Positions 1-9,834 of a DNA stretch of 33,932 nt are shown piece by piece. Numbering within the stretch: position 1 is the stretch's first letter; every line of letters begins with the position of its first letter. This DNA is from Chloromonas sp. AAM2. Lineage: Eukaryota > Chlorophyta > Chlorophyceae > Chlamydomonadales > Chlamydomonadaceae. Location: assembly GCA_004335635.1 (NCBI GenBank), contig QAXH01006007.1:1-33932 (forward strand). The letters run 5' to 3'. The notes under the pieces are model-generated. The model was not told the origin of the DNA and did not search any database. It worked only from the letters and a program-made list of their open reading frames with translations. Both the position numbers and the translations under genes were made by a program.

Positions 1-103
1 CTTGATCATGAAAGCAGCCCCATGTGTGTCCAAATGACTCACAAGTCGTTCATGTCACGATCTCATCGCCTTGAGCTATGCGTGTCCATGAGTGCATGCG
101 CAG

Positions 104-1829
104 GTCAAGGCTTTGCTGTGCGCAGCCCTGGCTCCCAACGTAGCCGTCATGAGCGAAGCCTCCTCCCCTCATGCCCCCCCCACCTGGCTGTCGCCTGTGG
201 GCATAGCGCAAGTAAGTGACCAAAATACGGAAAATCGTACCAGCCAACATGCCTGCGAGTGTTTGACACGTGCAAGCTCCCTGCCCTTTAACCATGGACA
301 AGTTTCTGCATGAACTTTCTCTTGTATGAACTACTCTCATGGCCCGCATGGACTATTGTCATGGCCTGCATGGACTGTTCTCATGGTCCGCATGGACTCT
401 TATATGGCCTGCATGGACTGTTACATGGCCTGCATGGACTACTTTGCAGGCACCTGGGCCCCAGCAGGGTGCATCAGCCACCCCCACCAGCACTCCGACA
501 GTGGAGGAGGTGGCGTTGCACCCTAGCTGTGTGGCGTACGGTTTGACAACGCCACAATTGGCACAGCCCTTTGTGGTATACCTGGAAAAGGTGATCCTGC
601 ACGAAATCTTATGTTGTAACAGCACTAGCTATTTTGAACAATGCCGTGTTAGGGCTGATTAGCAATGGCACTCAGATCTGATGGTCAGACCTGGCGGCCA
701 TTCACTGACAGACTGGCGGGCTTTGGATAGACTATCACTACAGTGAATTGCACTGCTGGCATGTCAGCTTCAGCCTTGCATGACTATGACTGTCAGCTTC
801 AGCCTCAGCGTTGTGTAAAGCATGCACTCGACTTGACCTGGCTGACAGTACCAGGGGGCTTCACACAGACTAGCGCTACATTGTACTGCCAGCATGTCAG
901 CTGCACCGAAGGTCTGTGTGATATAAGCTTGCACTTGGTCGTTGCTGGTCTGCACAGGTGAAGACGGGCCGTGCGTACCTGCGCGACATCACCCCCGTGC
1001 CGCCGGTCGCGCTGCTGCTGTTTGGTGGTCCGCTCACTGTCCTGCATGCACAGGGCGTGGTGATGGTGGACGGCTGGATCAGGCAAGCAGATGGGAGGGC
1101 AGGATTGGGCTCCAGGCAGGCCGATGCTATCACCATAGGTACCGTAACTACGTTCATATCCGCAAGATGCTAGATAGTACCATAGTATAGCTACTATCCC
1201 TTACAAGGACTGACTGGGTGCTGGATGGGCTGGGCTGGTTGCAGGGACAGGGCATGCTAATATGCACACTGTTTTCAGCAGGCTGTTGACTGGGATCAGG
1301 GATGTCACTCTTTAAACAGTGGCTGGCTGTTGAGTTCCTTTGATTTACAATCAGAAAAACGACGCTGACCTTGGTATTCAGGAAGGTGGAGAAACACGGT
1401 GCCCTGTGACGTCGTTACTGCTTGCTTTACGTTCGTTTTTGTTTCCATTTGCTGCAGGGTAAGGGCTGCTGCACAGACTGCTGTGGTCGTGCGTGGTTTG
1501 CGCACCGCCCTGGACAAACTGCTACAGGACAAGGTGGGGCTATGCTAGGTGCTGGAAGCCTGCTCGCCGTGTACCCTCTCTGATTAGGCATGAGTTGTAC
1601 GGACCCAGCCATTGAGGCCATCCACAGGCGTAACTGCTAGTCCTTCATCACTTGATTCCCATGGAAATACAACAAACTGGCTGTATCAAGTAAATCAAAA
1701 CAACGTCTGGAGAGTATCTGGCTGTGTTTGCAGGTGCGCGCGCCCCACCGGGATGTGGTGGGTCCCCATGCGAGCGTCATCCCCACTCTTGTCAAGCTGC
1801 TGCAGGACGACGAGAGGCCGTTGTTGTAG
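104..1829 (+). CDS. DExH-box ATP-dependent RNA helicase, C-terminal exons (5' part outside window)
   Basis: Exons 104-211, 450-590, 958-1082, 1458-1533 and 1734-1829 join in phase and end at a TAG stop. They encode the C-terminal OB-fold segment of the DHX29/DHX36/DHX57 group of RNA helicases. Seen in sequence: an opening VKALLCAALAPNVAVM, then PFVVYLEK joined to VKTGRAYLRDITPV, then VALLLFGGPLTVLHAQG and VDGWI, then a helical tail with LRTALDKLLQDK and a final LVKLLQDDERPLL. These match the family order in which the OB-fold follows the ratchet domain and helps hold RNA. The RecA motor domains must lie left of the window. The third intron starts with GC instead of GT (exon ends ATC AG, then gcaagc). 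Family assignment is firm; the exact subfamily and cellular compartment cannot be told from this fragment. Confidence 0.9.
338..440 (+). repeat. 22-bp tandem repeat inside helicase intron
   Basis: About five imperfect copies of a unit like catggcctgcatggactgtt fill the 3' end of the intron and stop just before the ttgcag acceptor at 449. A related, more degraded array is at about 5725-5825. Confidence 0.8.
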
Positions 1830-2300
1830 GCTGTGTATCCGTCTGTGCATGTCTGCATTGTCAGACGGGTTCCATTCATGTGACAGAAGTTTGCAATAAA
1901 TAGGGCTTGCTCGTGGCTATGACTCAGAGTTTGCACGCGAGCCTGCTATTTGGAGTTCAAGAAGCAGGCTACCAAACGTGCATATTCAAAAGTTGACTGC
2001 CATCGTCCTGTCTAACTCACCTTGGGTGCGTTGGTGTATTCAAACTGGGGAGGGACGAGAAACTCATATGTTCTATAGAAGCACTCATGCCTCATTGGTA
2101 CACCATGGTAAACATTGCAGTTGGTGGTGTGTGTTGTAGCGTATTGATGGTATGTAGCTGAAAGTGATGGCACCTGTTTTTGATGTCACAACACTTGGCT
2201 GCAACATCCTATTATCCGAGTGACGAGATGAACATGACTGTGCAATGTGAAGTAACATGACTGTGGCATGCAAAAAACAATTCTCAACAGAACACCTCAC

Positions 2301-2320
2301 TTGTCCCAGAACTGGCAAAC
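2301..2320 (+). repeat. 20-base motif R3, copy 1
   Basis: Exact copy of TTGTCCCAGAACTGGCAAAC, which occurs five times in the window in both orientations (also 2741-2760, 18820-18839, 20931-20950, 21105-21124). Confidence 0.85.
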
Positions 2321-2410
2321 ATATTTTGCTCAGACATCTCCATGACCTGATCTGCTGTTGATGTGGTAGAGACATTTCCAGGCAATGGACATTCAGACAG
2401 TTGCAGACGT

Positions 2411-2550
2411 TTTCAGGCCCTTTCTGGGTCTAACGAGGTTTGCGGACAAGATAGCACCTCGAGGGGTGGCCACCACCAGTACTATCGCAGTGTGTCGCAA
2501 TCCCCTTCACTTGTAGGGTTGACGGGTTGGAGTCCCTCCCCTCTTGTGAG
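2411..2550 (+). repeat. Dispersed repeat family R1, copy 1
   Basis: Runs from tttcaggccc to ctcttgtgag. It shares the cores ggtctaacgaggt, gataGcacctcgaggggtg and gtgtcgcaatccccttcac with copies at 5547-5688 and 9051-9154. Near the 3' end, ggttggagtcc differs from the RNA polymerase III B-box consensus GGTTCGANTCC at one informative position, so a tRNA-derived SINE is possible but unproven. Confidence 0.75.
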
Positions 2551-2740
2551 AAGCCCATGGCTGGACAAGCTGTGCGTACGGTGCATTGATAACAGAGCCA
2601 GAGTTACGGAGAACATGGTCTCTGCTGGATTGTTGCCTTGTCCTCAGTTGCACACAATGCAGCCCACAAGGGAGCCAAAAAAACACACAGACCCTGAGTG
2701 TGACACAAGAACTGATCCACTCAACTGGCACACTACAGAA

Positions 2741-2760
2741 TTGTCCCAGAACTGGCAAAC
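2741..2760 (+). repeat. 20-base motif R3, copy 2
   Basis: Exact copy in the same orientation as the one at 2301. It is preceded by aa and followed shortly by a run of T, as at 21105-21124. Confidence 0.85.
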
Positions 2761-4301
2761 AGCTTTTTTTTGGCTAGCAGGTGCGTGTTGTGTCGTCCTT
2801 GGCAGTACAAAGAACGGTACAATCTGGGCACACACGCATTTAGCCACACATTGCAGAGTTTAACCCTGCCTGTGCGGCAGCATGTAGCCTTGCCCTTTGC
2901 TGCCATAAGTGTATCGGCATTGAAGCACTGCAGCCCACCTTGGGACAAATTGTCAATGTAATGGCGTCAGAGCTCCTGTCGCGATCATCAGCTCACTTCA
3001 GGGGGTTTTGGACCTGTTGCCAACGTCGATGCCAACGTCAAGGGGCTCACCACAGGGTTCGTGCGCCTCCACCTGGTCTTTCTGGTGTTGATAACGCTAC
3101 CCACATACCGGTGTCAGTGGCCCGCCCGTAGTGACGTTGGCCTAGCCCTCTAAAAGAACTATGTAGAGTATTCCAACGCTGGCACCTGTCGCCGTCGGTC
3201 AGGCGCTCTGGCGAGCAAGATCAAGCCCGGGTGCTCTGACATCCTGTGAGCAGGCGTGACGACACAGGCCCAAGCTCCATCGCCGTTTGGTCGGCACCTT
3301 GGACACACCGTATTATGATGGTCGTGCTGCGGTGGTTGAATGTGCCGAGTGCTCATCATGGAAACATGTTCCTGCACAACTTCACACAGTCAGTCATGAT
3401 GGCTTACGCGTCATGGTATGTGCAATAGGCAGCGCCCGACAGCACGTTGGAGGGGTTTGACAGTCCAGGTGGGCGGCATCTTCCCGGTACTGAACAGTCT
3501 TGCACGCTACTCACACCTCACAGCCTGCCATCGAGCAGAACTGTAACTGTATGGATTAAGCTCCTGCATTCAGGCGAAGGCGTCAACCACCTTCCACTCC
3601 TGCTTCAGCGGCACTGCCGTTGGTCCGTGGATCTGTTTATGTGTTAGATGCCCACACTAAATGCCTGGCTTCGTACTCGGGACCTTGGCAGCTCAACAAC
3701 AAAGGGCCTTGTCACATCAAGATCTGGCAGCCGCACATACTCAGCGTGCTTCGTCACTGCAGACTCACGATTAATGTCATCTACATTATGAGCTCCGCAT
3801 TGAACCAACCCGGGTTTGCACGTGGCGGTTAACGCCTGATCCCCGCCTTCACAGTTGTGCATGCCTTTGCATACCAATGCGCCCAAAGGATATGTTTGTG
3901 TATGCGTGCAGGCAGATGACTGCATTGCAGTGCACCTGACAGCCTGCTGACGCAAGGCAGCATGTACAGCACATCCAAGGGTGCAAGCAAACACTCAAGG
4001 CACGCCCTGTGCGGTGGCAGCCCCTTAGCAGCTGGCCGAAGGGCAAGGATAACGCCCTGTGCGGACAGGTGGACTGTTTCAATGGCACAAATGGGGCGCA
4101 CTTGCCGTGGCAATTGGTATGTTCCATGCTCAAGCGTGTCGTTTGTCGATTGGTCGTAAGTTGCAGGTGCTGAAGTGACATGCGCGGATGCTTTGCAGGC
4201 ACCAGCAGCCGTGGATTGTACGCCCATCTACAATCAGTTGCCTGAGCAGCGGGCGCAGCCCAGATGCAGGCGTAACACCACCTGTCACTGACAAAGTGCA
4301 G

Positions 4302-5256
4302 GCACTTGCCGATGCGCTGGAGCTGGACTTGCCATCAACACAACGAGCAGCAGGCCAGGTAGATGAGGGTACGTGTCTCCTCAAGCAATGTGTGCACTGT
4401 CAGGAACTGTCTTCGGCTCGAGACACATTACGCTTTCTGACTGCCTGAGTTCACTTTCATCCTTCTCGCTGCTCACGCACTGTCGAGCCCGTTGTGGATG
4501 GCTACTGTGTCCTCGGCATTCCAGGCATTACCACTGAGGATCTGCATGGGCGCCATGTGCCTGACAATCTGCAAGCAAAGTCGCATGGCATGGCAGCATT
4601 TTCCGCTGGCAATCCAGAGCTTGCCTGCTACGGTGATTTGTGTGCTATCCCTGCACAAGTCAGTTGTACAACACGTGGTTGCCGAGCACGTGGGATGTGC
4701 TTGCCAGCCTCAGACGCACCAAAGCACACATGCTTACACACTTGCACGCACAAAAGGCACACATGGTGTGTTGCGCAGTACAAGATAAGGACCGTATCTC
4801 ATACCAGTGCCCATGATCGGACCCTCAGGTACTGAGCATCACAACAGACTAGGTGAATGGGGATGTGTGTTGTCTCTGCAGGTTCCAGGGCTGTTGCGCA
4901 AGGCCCCGTCTGCCCTGCGCAGCAAGGTTGCATACATCGCCGATGCGGCGGGACTTCCAGTAGCCCCTGTAGGAGCCATTCTTATGCTCACTGCTCCCCA
5001 GACCCTGCTCAAGTCTCCAACGCAGCTGCTAACCAGGCTCCAAGGCATTGCACAGCTGCTAGTAGACGTGCCAAGCGAGGGCGATAAACAGTCCACTGGG
5101 CCCTCAGGAGGTGGTGTGGTTACCAAGGCAGGAGTGGCAGGGGCGCTGAAGCTGTTGGCTGCCAACCCGCAGCTTCTTGACCTTGACTTTGCCATGCTGC
5201 GGGGTCTGAGTGCTGCTACTGTGCGGGAACTGCGTGACGCCGCCCCGAGTGATTGA
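4302..5256 (+). CDS. mTERF-like helical-repeat protein, last two exons
   Basis: Exon 4302-4358 (19 codons) joins in phase 0 to exon 4882-5256 (124 codons plus TGA). The product reads ALADALELDLPSTQRAAGQ, then VPGLLRKAPSALRSKVAYIA, then TAPQTLLKSPTQLLTRLQGI. The alternating 'leucine-rich helix, P-x-L-L, short helix' pattern resembles mTERF repeats, which in algae and plants act in chloroplast or mitochondrial transcription and RNA metabolism. That link is inference from pattern alone; another alpha-helical repeat family is possible. The start exons are not identified, so targeting cannot be judged. The tail SAATVRELRDAAPSD follows the last repeat. A TGTAA at 5436-5440, about 180 bases past the stop, fits an algal polyadenylation signal. 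Confidence 0.6.
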
Positions 5257-5435
5257 GCCCCCGGTTGCCCTGCAGTTCCGACCACAGGCCAACCTTTGCA
5301 CGATAAAGAACATGCAATCAGTTTCATGCATTGAGCCGTGCAGCCTTCTTCCTGCCTTTTAGATCGTGGTTTTTTACAAGAAGGCAGTGCACACCAGGAA
5401 GCACGTCCAGCGCGAATAGTCTGAAAGCTGGTTGT

Positions 5436-5440
5436 TGTAA
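5436..5440 (+). terminator. Candidate TGTAA polyadenylation signal
   Basis: TGTAA lies about 180 bases downstream of the mTERF-like stop codon. This pentamer is the usual poly(A) signal in volvocine green algae. Confidence 0.4.
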
Positions 5441-5546
5441 GCGCTTTTCTTACTTCTTGCTCAAGGCAGGTCAGGCTGATACACACCCATCCCGTCATGT
5501 GATGTCTTCCCTGATAACCAGATGTATACAATGGTCCCGCCAGATA

Positions 5547-5688
5547 CTTTCAGGCCCCCTCTTGGGTCTAACGAGGTATGCGGTCAGGATAGCACCTCGA
5601 GGGGTGACCACCACCATTACTATCCAGGTGTGTCGCAATCCCCTTCACATGTAGGTTGGACGGGCTGGAATCCCTCCCCTCTTGTGAG
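5547..5688 (+). repeat. Dispersed repeat family R1, copy 2
   Basis: Same order of sequence blocks as the copy at 2411-2550, from ctttcaggcc to cttgtgag. Ggctggaatccc occupies the B-box-like position. Confidence 0.75.
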
Positions 5689-5724
5689 TCATGTTGAGTT
5701 AAGTGAGTCATGATGACTCAAATC

Positions 5725-5825
5725 GCATGGACTCTTATCATGACACAGAGGGACTTTTGTCTTGGCTCGCATGGGCTCTTCTCATGGCTCGCAGCGCATG
5801 GACTCTTTTCATGGCATGCATGGAC
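5725..5825 (+). repeat. Degraded catggact tandem array
   Basis: Imperfect units such as gcatggactctt and ctcatggctcgc resemble the intronic array at 338-440. It lies about 40 bases after repeat R1 copy 2. Confidence 0.6.
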
Positions 5826-6430
5826 ACCTTGCTTGACGCGCTTGGACTAACACGCTTTGCATGCGCCTTCTGTGCTCTGTTCCTGTATTTCGTGGCTGGT
5901 TGCCTACCCTTCTGCCTTGTTCGCTTCTGCCTGTGGGCCTGCCTTTCTTCTCCTTTCTTGCTCAGGGTAGGTAAGTGCGGTACACATTCCGTCCCGCGTC
6001 CTTTGACTGCTTCCCTATGTAATCAAATCAATCAATTCAACATCAATGAACTTTTTCCAAGTCGTTCTTTTGACCGAATCAGAGAGACAAATTGTTCCGG
6101 ACGTCAGAAGCTACGATTGCACTTGCAAGTAATGGATTACAAACAAACCCTTTCAAGGTTAAGGAAGGTCAAGGAAGGAGTACATTGTCTCAGCGCCGGG
6201 GACAACCTGGGTTGCCACAATATCCATATCTGGCAACCATGTGGGTTTTGAAACCACCAAGGCGGCAACACGTTCAACAACCAAACATGTTAAAAAGCAA
6301 ATGCGTTGCCGCATGGTCTACAAAGTCATACAAACACATCTCCTGTCTCTCAGGCGTCACAGTATATTGCAAGAAAAGCTCAACAGCTGCACCTGCAGTG
6401 CGCATGCCATTGTCCTGTGTCATTGCCAGC

Positions 6431-6435
6431 TTACA
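6431..6435 (-). terminator. Candidate TGTAA polyadenylation signal (minus strand)
   Basis: Plus-strand ttaca reads TGTAA on the minus strand, about 150 bases beyond the stop of the 119-residue protein gene at 6581. Confidence 0.4.
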
Positions 6436-6580
6436 TCAAGAAGTCATGGCCTTTCCTAACGATAAGCGCGTGGCGATGCCAAGGATTGCAAATTTTTTGC
6501 TGCAGGTGGTAATCACGCCAGGAGAGACCTTGATGACAGCGTCTCAGCTCAAACCCTAACCGCCAAAGTTAAGTTAGAAC

Positions 6581-7526
6581 TTATCCAGACGTGCTGACTC
6601 CAGGCACAACAAGCTGCCAAGGGAAAATGGGCTGATCTGCCATAGTGGGCTCGGCATCCAAACGCACCGCGTTTGCTGGAAGGTCTGCGAGCAACACAAG
6701 CACAGGAAAACTTGTTGCATTTACCAAGTGTGCAGCCATGGCTGTGCAACACGAGTAATCGATATTCCACAATGCTCGAGGGCGGGCGTAGGTCAGACGT
6801 CAGCACCGTGCGGCATCACTCACCAATGAAGTCGTTACCACGGACAGCCTTGGCGGCCTCGAGCATGGCTGTGAAATAACCTAAACATGGGCAATACAAA
6901 GCACAGGTTCATTAGCGAAAGCGTTGCTGAAGTAAGGCAGCCAGCAACTGAAATTATGCAGATGCACTGTTGGTTAGCAAAACAAGCATGACTCATCTTC
7001 TGTGTGTATGGTCTAGAATAGCTGGCATTTTACGCTTCTACATGCCGGCATAGGGTGTACGGCTAGCTTTCATAGGGCGCCAGGTTTGGGGTATGCATGG
7101 CAGATACAAGTCGCGTTCCAACTATAGTCTTGCATGGGTACTGTTGAGCGGGGTAACGAGTAGGTCAGCTGGTAATCATCAGCATTGAAGTCACTCAGGT
7201 GCATGCTCGCGTACCTGTCAACAGCGCCCAAAGACAAGCCAGAAGCAGGATGCTGCCACCTGCACAAGCACACAGTACAGTATAAATGAGACAGACTGAG
7301 GCAGCAGCTGTGCTTTTAGTCATGAGCCGGGACCTGAGAAAGCCGACGGCACTCCGGGTACTGCTCACTCACCAAACCATTGCAATGTCGGCGCATCAAA
7401 GGAGAAGCAGCCATAGCGTTTGCCTAGCGGATCCTGCTTCCGCTTCTCCTCCTTAAGTGTCAACGAAATGTCCGGAGCCACTACCCCGCCTTCTTTAATG
7501 TCTTCTGCCTTTGCTGGTGGAGACAT
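6581..7526 (-). CDS. Small single-pass membrane protein, 119 residues, function unknown
   Basis: Four exons, 7526-7373, 7259-7215, 6880-6824 and 6684-6581, join with phase 1 at every junction, from an ATG to a TAA. The protein opens with a hydrophilic Lys/Glu-rich segment (MSPPAKAEDIKEGG, LTLKEEKRKQDP), then GKRYGCFSFDAPTLQWFGG. One hydrophobic span (SILLLACLWALLTGYF, about residues 54-69) follows, partly encoded by a 45-base exon. The C-terminal half is polar and ends PWQLVVPGVSTSG. There is no cleavable signal peptide; the hydrophilic N-terminus before a single span suggests an organelle inner-membrane or thylakoid subunit, which is inference. I do not recognise the family. Uniform phase and clean donors (gtgagt, gtacgc, gtgagt) make the model credible. 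The least certain junction is the last acceptor (ctcgcag at 6685). Confidence 0.7.
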
Positions 7527-8140
7527 GTCGACTGCTCGGGTGACTACAGCGAGCGAAATGAGCGCGCGAGAAGCCTGACAGTCCTTGCAGGCGCAAACCC
7601 TGTGCCAGCGGATGCGGAAACGCAGAATGATGCCATTTCGCTTTTGGCGTAATCAGAGGGCGGCATGAGATGTGCATGTTCGCCGAAACAAATCAACCCA
7701 GCGTTGAAGTTATGTGTACCGTTCGCACTCCCGACTTTGTGCCGCAAGATTCGCTTGCGTGCCGAAGCCGGCCAAGCCCTAAAATCAACTCAATTCTGGA
7801 AGCTTTACTGGTCGGGGTAATACATGTATCATATCCCAACGGTGATGGTCGCAAGGAGCCCATACAACGGAGTTTGCCTTGAACAGTATTTCAGCTTAAT
7901 CAGCAGAAGTGCAAGTGCACACCGGCAGCTTGGGCTGACCGTAGCTGACTGTAGGCAACACAACTGCACCGTGATGTTGAGCCTCAGCACCGTGACTACA
8001 CAGACCACGGACAATAGCTACTGACACGAACCAGCAAGTGTATGTGAAGAAGAAGATGTTCTCACCCAGGGAGCGTCATGCAAGTCACGGCAAGGGGCTG
8101 CGCACAAAGAGTCCCTAACTCCTGTGTTCCTACGCGTTGT

Positions 8141-8215
8141 CATCCACCATGCTGCTGTGCTCTGCGGAGAGCGGATGCCTACGCCATGGGACACTGTAAA
8201 TTTGCAAGCTGTCCC
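8141..8215 (+). repeat. Dispersed repeat pair R5, copy 1
   Basis: The block gctgtgctctgcggagagcg followed by gatgcctacgccatgggac recurs almost identically at 12262-12304. Weaker similarity continues past it (tttgcaag). Confidence 0.75.
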
Positions 8216-8598
8216 TATATTCAGTGCCTTGCTGTGCCCTGTCCTGTGTTCATGCCAGATACCACCATACCTGGGAGGATAGGAGCACAGGCAACACACC
8301 AGAAGCTCTTTGTTTGACACACAAGGGGCTTGGAGGGCATGTTGCAGGGTAGTGACCTCAAAAGAGGTGTTTGTCTCGGTGTAGGTGACACTCATGTGTG
8401 TTCAAACAAAATTTGTTGGCTGACGATGGTGTACTGCCAGTACTGGGACAACAGTGGGACTTCTGGATACTGGGTCATTACAAGCACTCAAAAAAAAAGA
8501 GACACCGTGACCAATGAGGCAGCCGTTGTCATCCCGTTGTCCATCCCGTATGCGATTGACGCACATACGAATACACCCATGTTTGCCTGACACACACA

Positions 8599-8678
8599 GT
8601 GCACTAAGTGTTGCAAACAGGGTCCAGAAGGGCACACAGTGCACTGAGTGTTGCAAACAGGGTCCAGAAGGGCACACA
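8599..8678 (+). repeat. 40-bp tandem duplication
   Basis: Two consecutive 40-base units beginning gtgcact and containing gttgcaaacagggtccagaa differ by one base (gcactaag versus gcactgag). The near-identity suggests a recent duplication. Confidence 0.9.
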
Positions 8679-9050
8679 GTCAGCAAGCGCAGAAGCCAAG
8701 GCCGGGACCAAAAACGCCAGAGTTGTTGTACACGTGATGTGTGTATTCTGCTGGTTGTGTTGCCTATCCGTCGTGTGAATTGCTGCATGTAAGGCACGCA
8801 GGCAAGCTGACAAGCCGGCATGAAACATCTCACTCGTAGTGTGCGGCAGCAATCTACTTGGGCAAAGAGCAGTGCGAGGCTGAGTAGTGCCTCCCTGACA
8901 CCATGTTGTGCTAGTAAACTACTACAGAGTGAGAATAAAGACTGTGACCTGTCAACTGTGTGGCTACATATCGACACCAGCGCCCTCTGTTCGCCCTTTT
9001 TTGCCCTTGTGAACTGAAATCCCCTCTTCTCACTGAGTCTCTCTTTCTCA

Positions 9051-9154
9051 CAGGATAGTACCTTGAGGGGTGACCACCACCATTACTATCCAGGTGTGTC
9101 GCAATCCCCTTCACTTGTAGGTTGGACGGGCTGGAAACCCTCCTCTCTTGTGAG
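9051..9154 (+). repeat. Dispersed repeat family R1, copy 3 (5' truncated)
   Basis: Starts at caggatag, so it lacks the first ~45 bases of the other two copies, then follows copy 2 closely to ctcttgtgag. The 5' truncation is typical of a retroposed element. Confidence 0.7.
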
Positions 9155-9426
9155 ATGACTCTTGTGAGATGACGGAGATCCAGCATTGTTTTATTTCAAG
9201 TGAAGGTCGCACATAATGGGAATGGTGTTGACCTGGCCAATGGCTGCATCAGTATCAGCCCGTGTGAAGCAAGGGAGAGATAGGAAAAGAGACTGTATGC
9301 CCGCTAGCTGGACCAGTACACTGCTGGGTACAGCAAAGATCAGATCACATCAGGCAAGGATGGGTGACACAGCCTGTGAACTGAAGGTGACACAGGCAAG
9401 TTGGATAATATACCGTGATTATCATG

Positions 9427-9675
9427 GCTACATGGTGCGGGAGCACACCAAATGCACGTCCCGCACAAGTAAAGGAGCTGAAGCAGATAGTGCACTGCAA
9501 GGCTTGCACCTTGCTCAACAGATCATAGAGCGTAGAGGCCTTGCGCAGACCGGCACGGCGCAGGGGCAGGGGCGCTGCAGCTGTTGAAGAGCTGGAAGTG
9601 CTGGAGGCCATTGCTGAGGGCGCGGTTGCGGATGCTGCACTAGACGAAGCCAATGATCCGCAACCCAATGACTAG
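9427..9675 (+). pseudogene. Degenerate transposon-encoded C-terminus, possibly TnpB/Fanzor-like
   Basis: In one frame the sequence reads ATWCGS, then VKELKQIVHCKACTLLNRS, an in-frame TAG, then SVEALRRPARRRGRG and an acidic tail EELEVLEAIAEGAVADAALD ending NDPQPND and TAG. The arrangement 'Cys near a Gly, 20-odd residues, C-x-x-C, then NRx-(S/N)-(V/A)' resembles the degenerate zinc ribbon and NRD motif at the end of TnpB/Fanzor nucleases, which are common in algal transposons. The first Cys pair is incomplete (WCGS) and a stop replaces the position after NRS, so it would be inactive. The 3' part is repeated near 30000. The family call is inference from a short motif. Confidence 0.35.
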
Positions 9676-9834
9676 AGCAGTCAAGTGGAGGTTGAAGTGG
9701 TGCTTGCCGCTTGACTGTGCCTCCCAATATTGGTGGATAAATGACCCAGCATGGGGTGCAATTCCCCTTACAGAAAACAAAACCCTACAAGATGATCGGA
9801 AAATGAGACGATCGGAAGTAGGGCATGTAAAGGG
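9577..9834 (+). repeat. Dispersed repeat R4, copy A
   Basis: Blocks gcagctgttgaagagc, gatccgcaacccaatgacta, gagcagtcaagtggaggt, tcccaatattggtgg, gtgcaattccccttacag and gatcggaa...tagggcatgt recur in the same order at 29998-30482. A shorter part recurs at 14758-14840. Confidence 0.8.

Larger units (their letters stand above)
1830..4301. other. Intergenic/intron stretch without a convincing gene
   Basis: Helicase 3' flank followed by sequence upstream of the mTERF-like exons. It contains one copy of the 140-bp dispersed repeat (2411-2550) and two copies of the 20-base motif TTGTCCCAGAACTGGCAAAC. Early exons of the mTERF-like gene probably lie here. One weak candidate follows the acceptor near 3000, reading GFGPVANVDANVKGLTTG, but its donor is poor. 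No TGTAA signal was found soon after the helicase stop; an aataaa occurs near 1893. Confidence 0.5.
5257..6580. other. Convergent intergenic stretch with repeats
   Basis: Lies between the plus-strand mTERF-like gene and the minus-strand 119-residue protein gene, which converge. It holds repeat R1 copy 2 and a degraded relative of the 22-bp array. A 155-codon open frame at 6092-6559 has no recognisable motif and no clear splice support. Confidence 0.5.

Noticed and set aside
2411..2550. Functional tRNA gene
   Set aside because: B-box-like sequence is present, but no cloverleaf or acceptor stem could be paired and the copies are diverged repeats.
4839..5531. 230-codon open frame on the minus strand
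   Set aside because: It is antisense to the well-supported mTERF-like last exon and has no family motif.
6092..6559. 155-codon open frame on the plus strand
   Set aside because: No recognisable domain; it lies in the 3' flank between two convergent genes.
8402..8977. 191-codon open frame on the minus strand
   Set aside because: Much of it is the 40-bp tandem duplication, and it has no family similarity.
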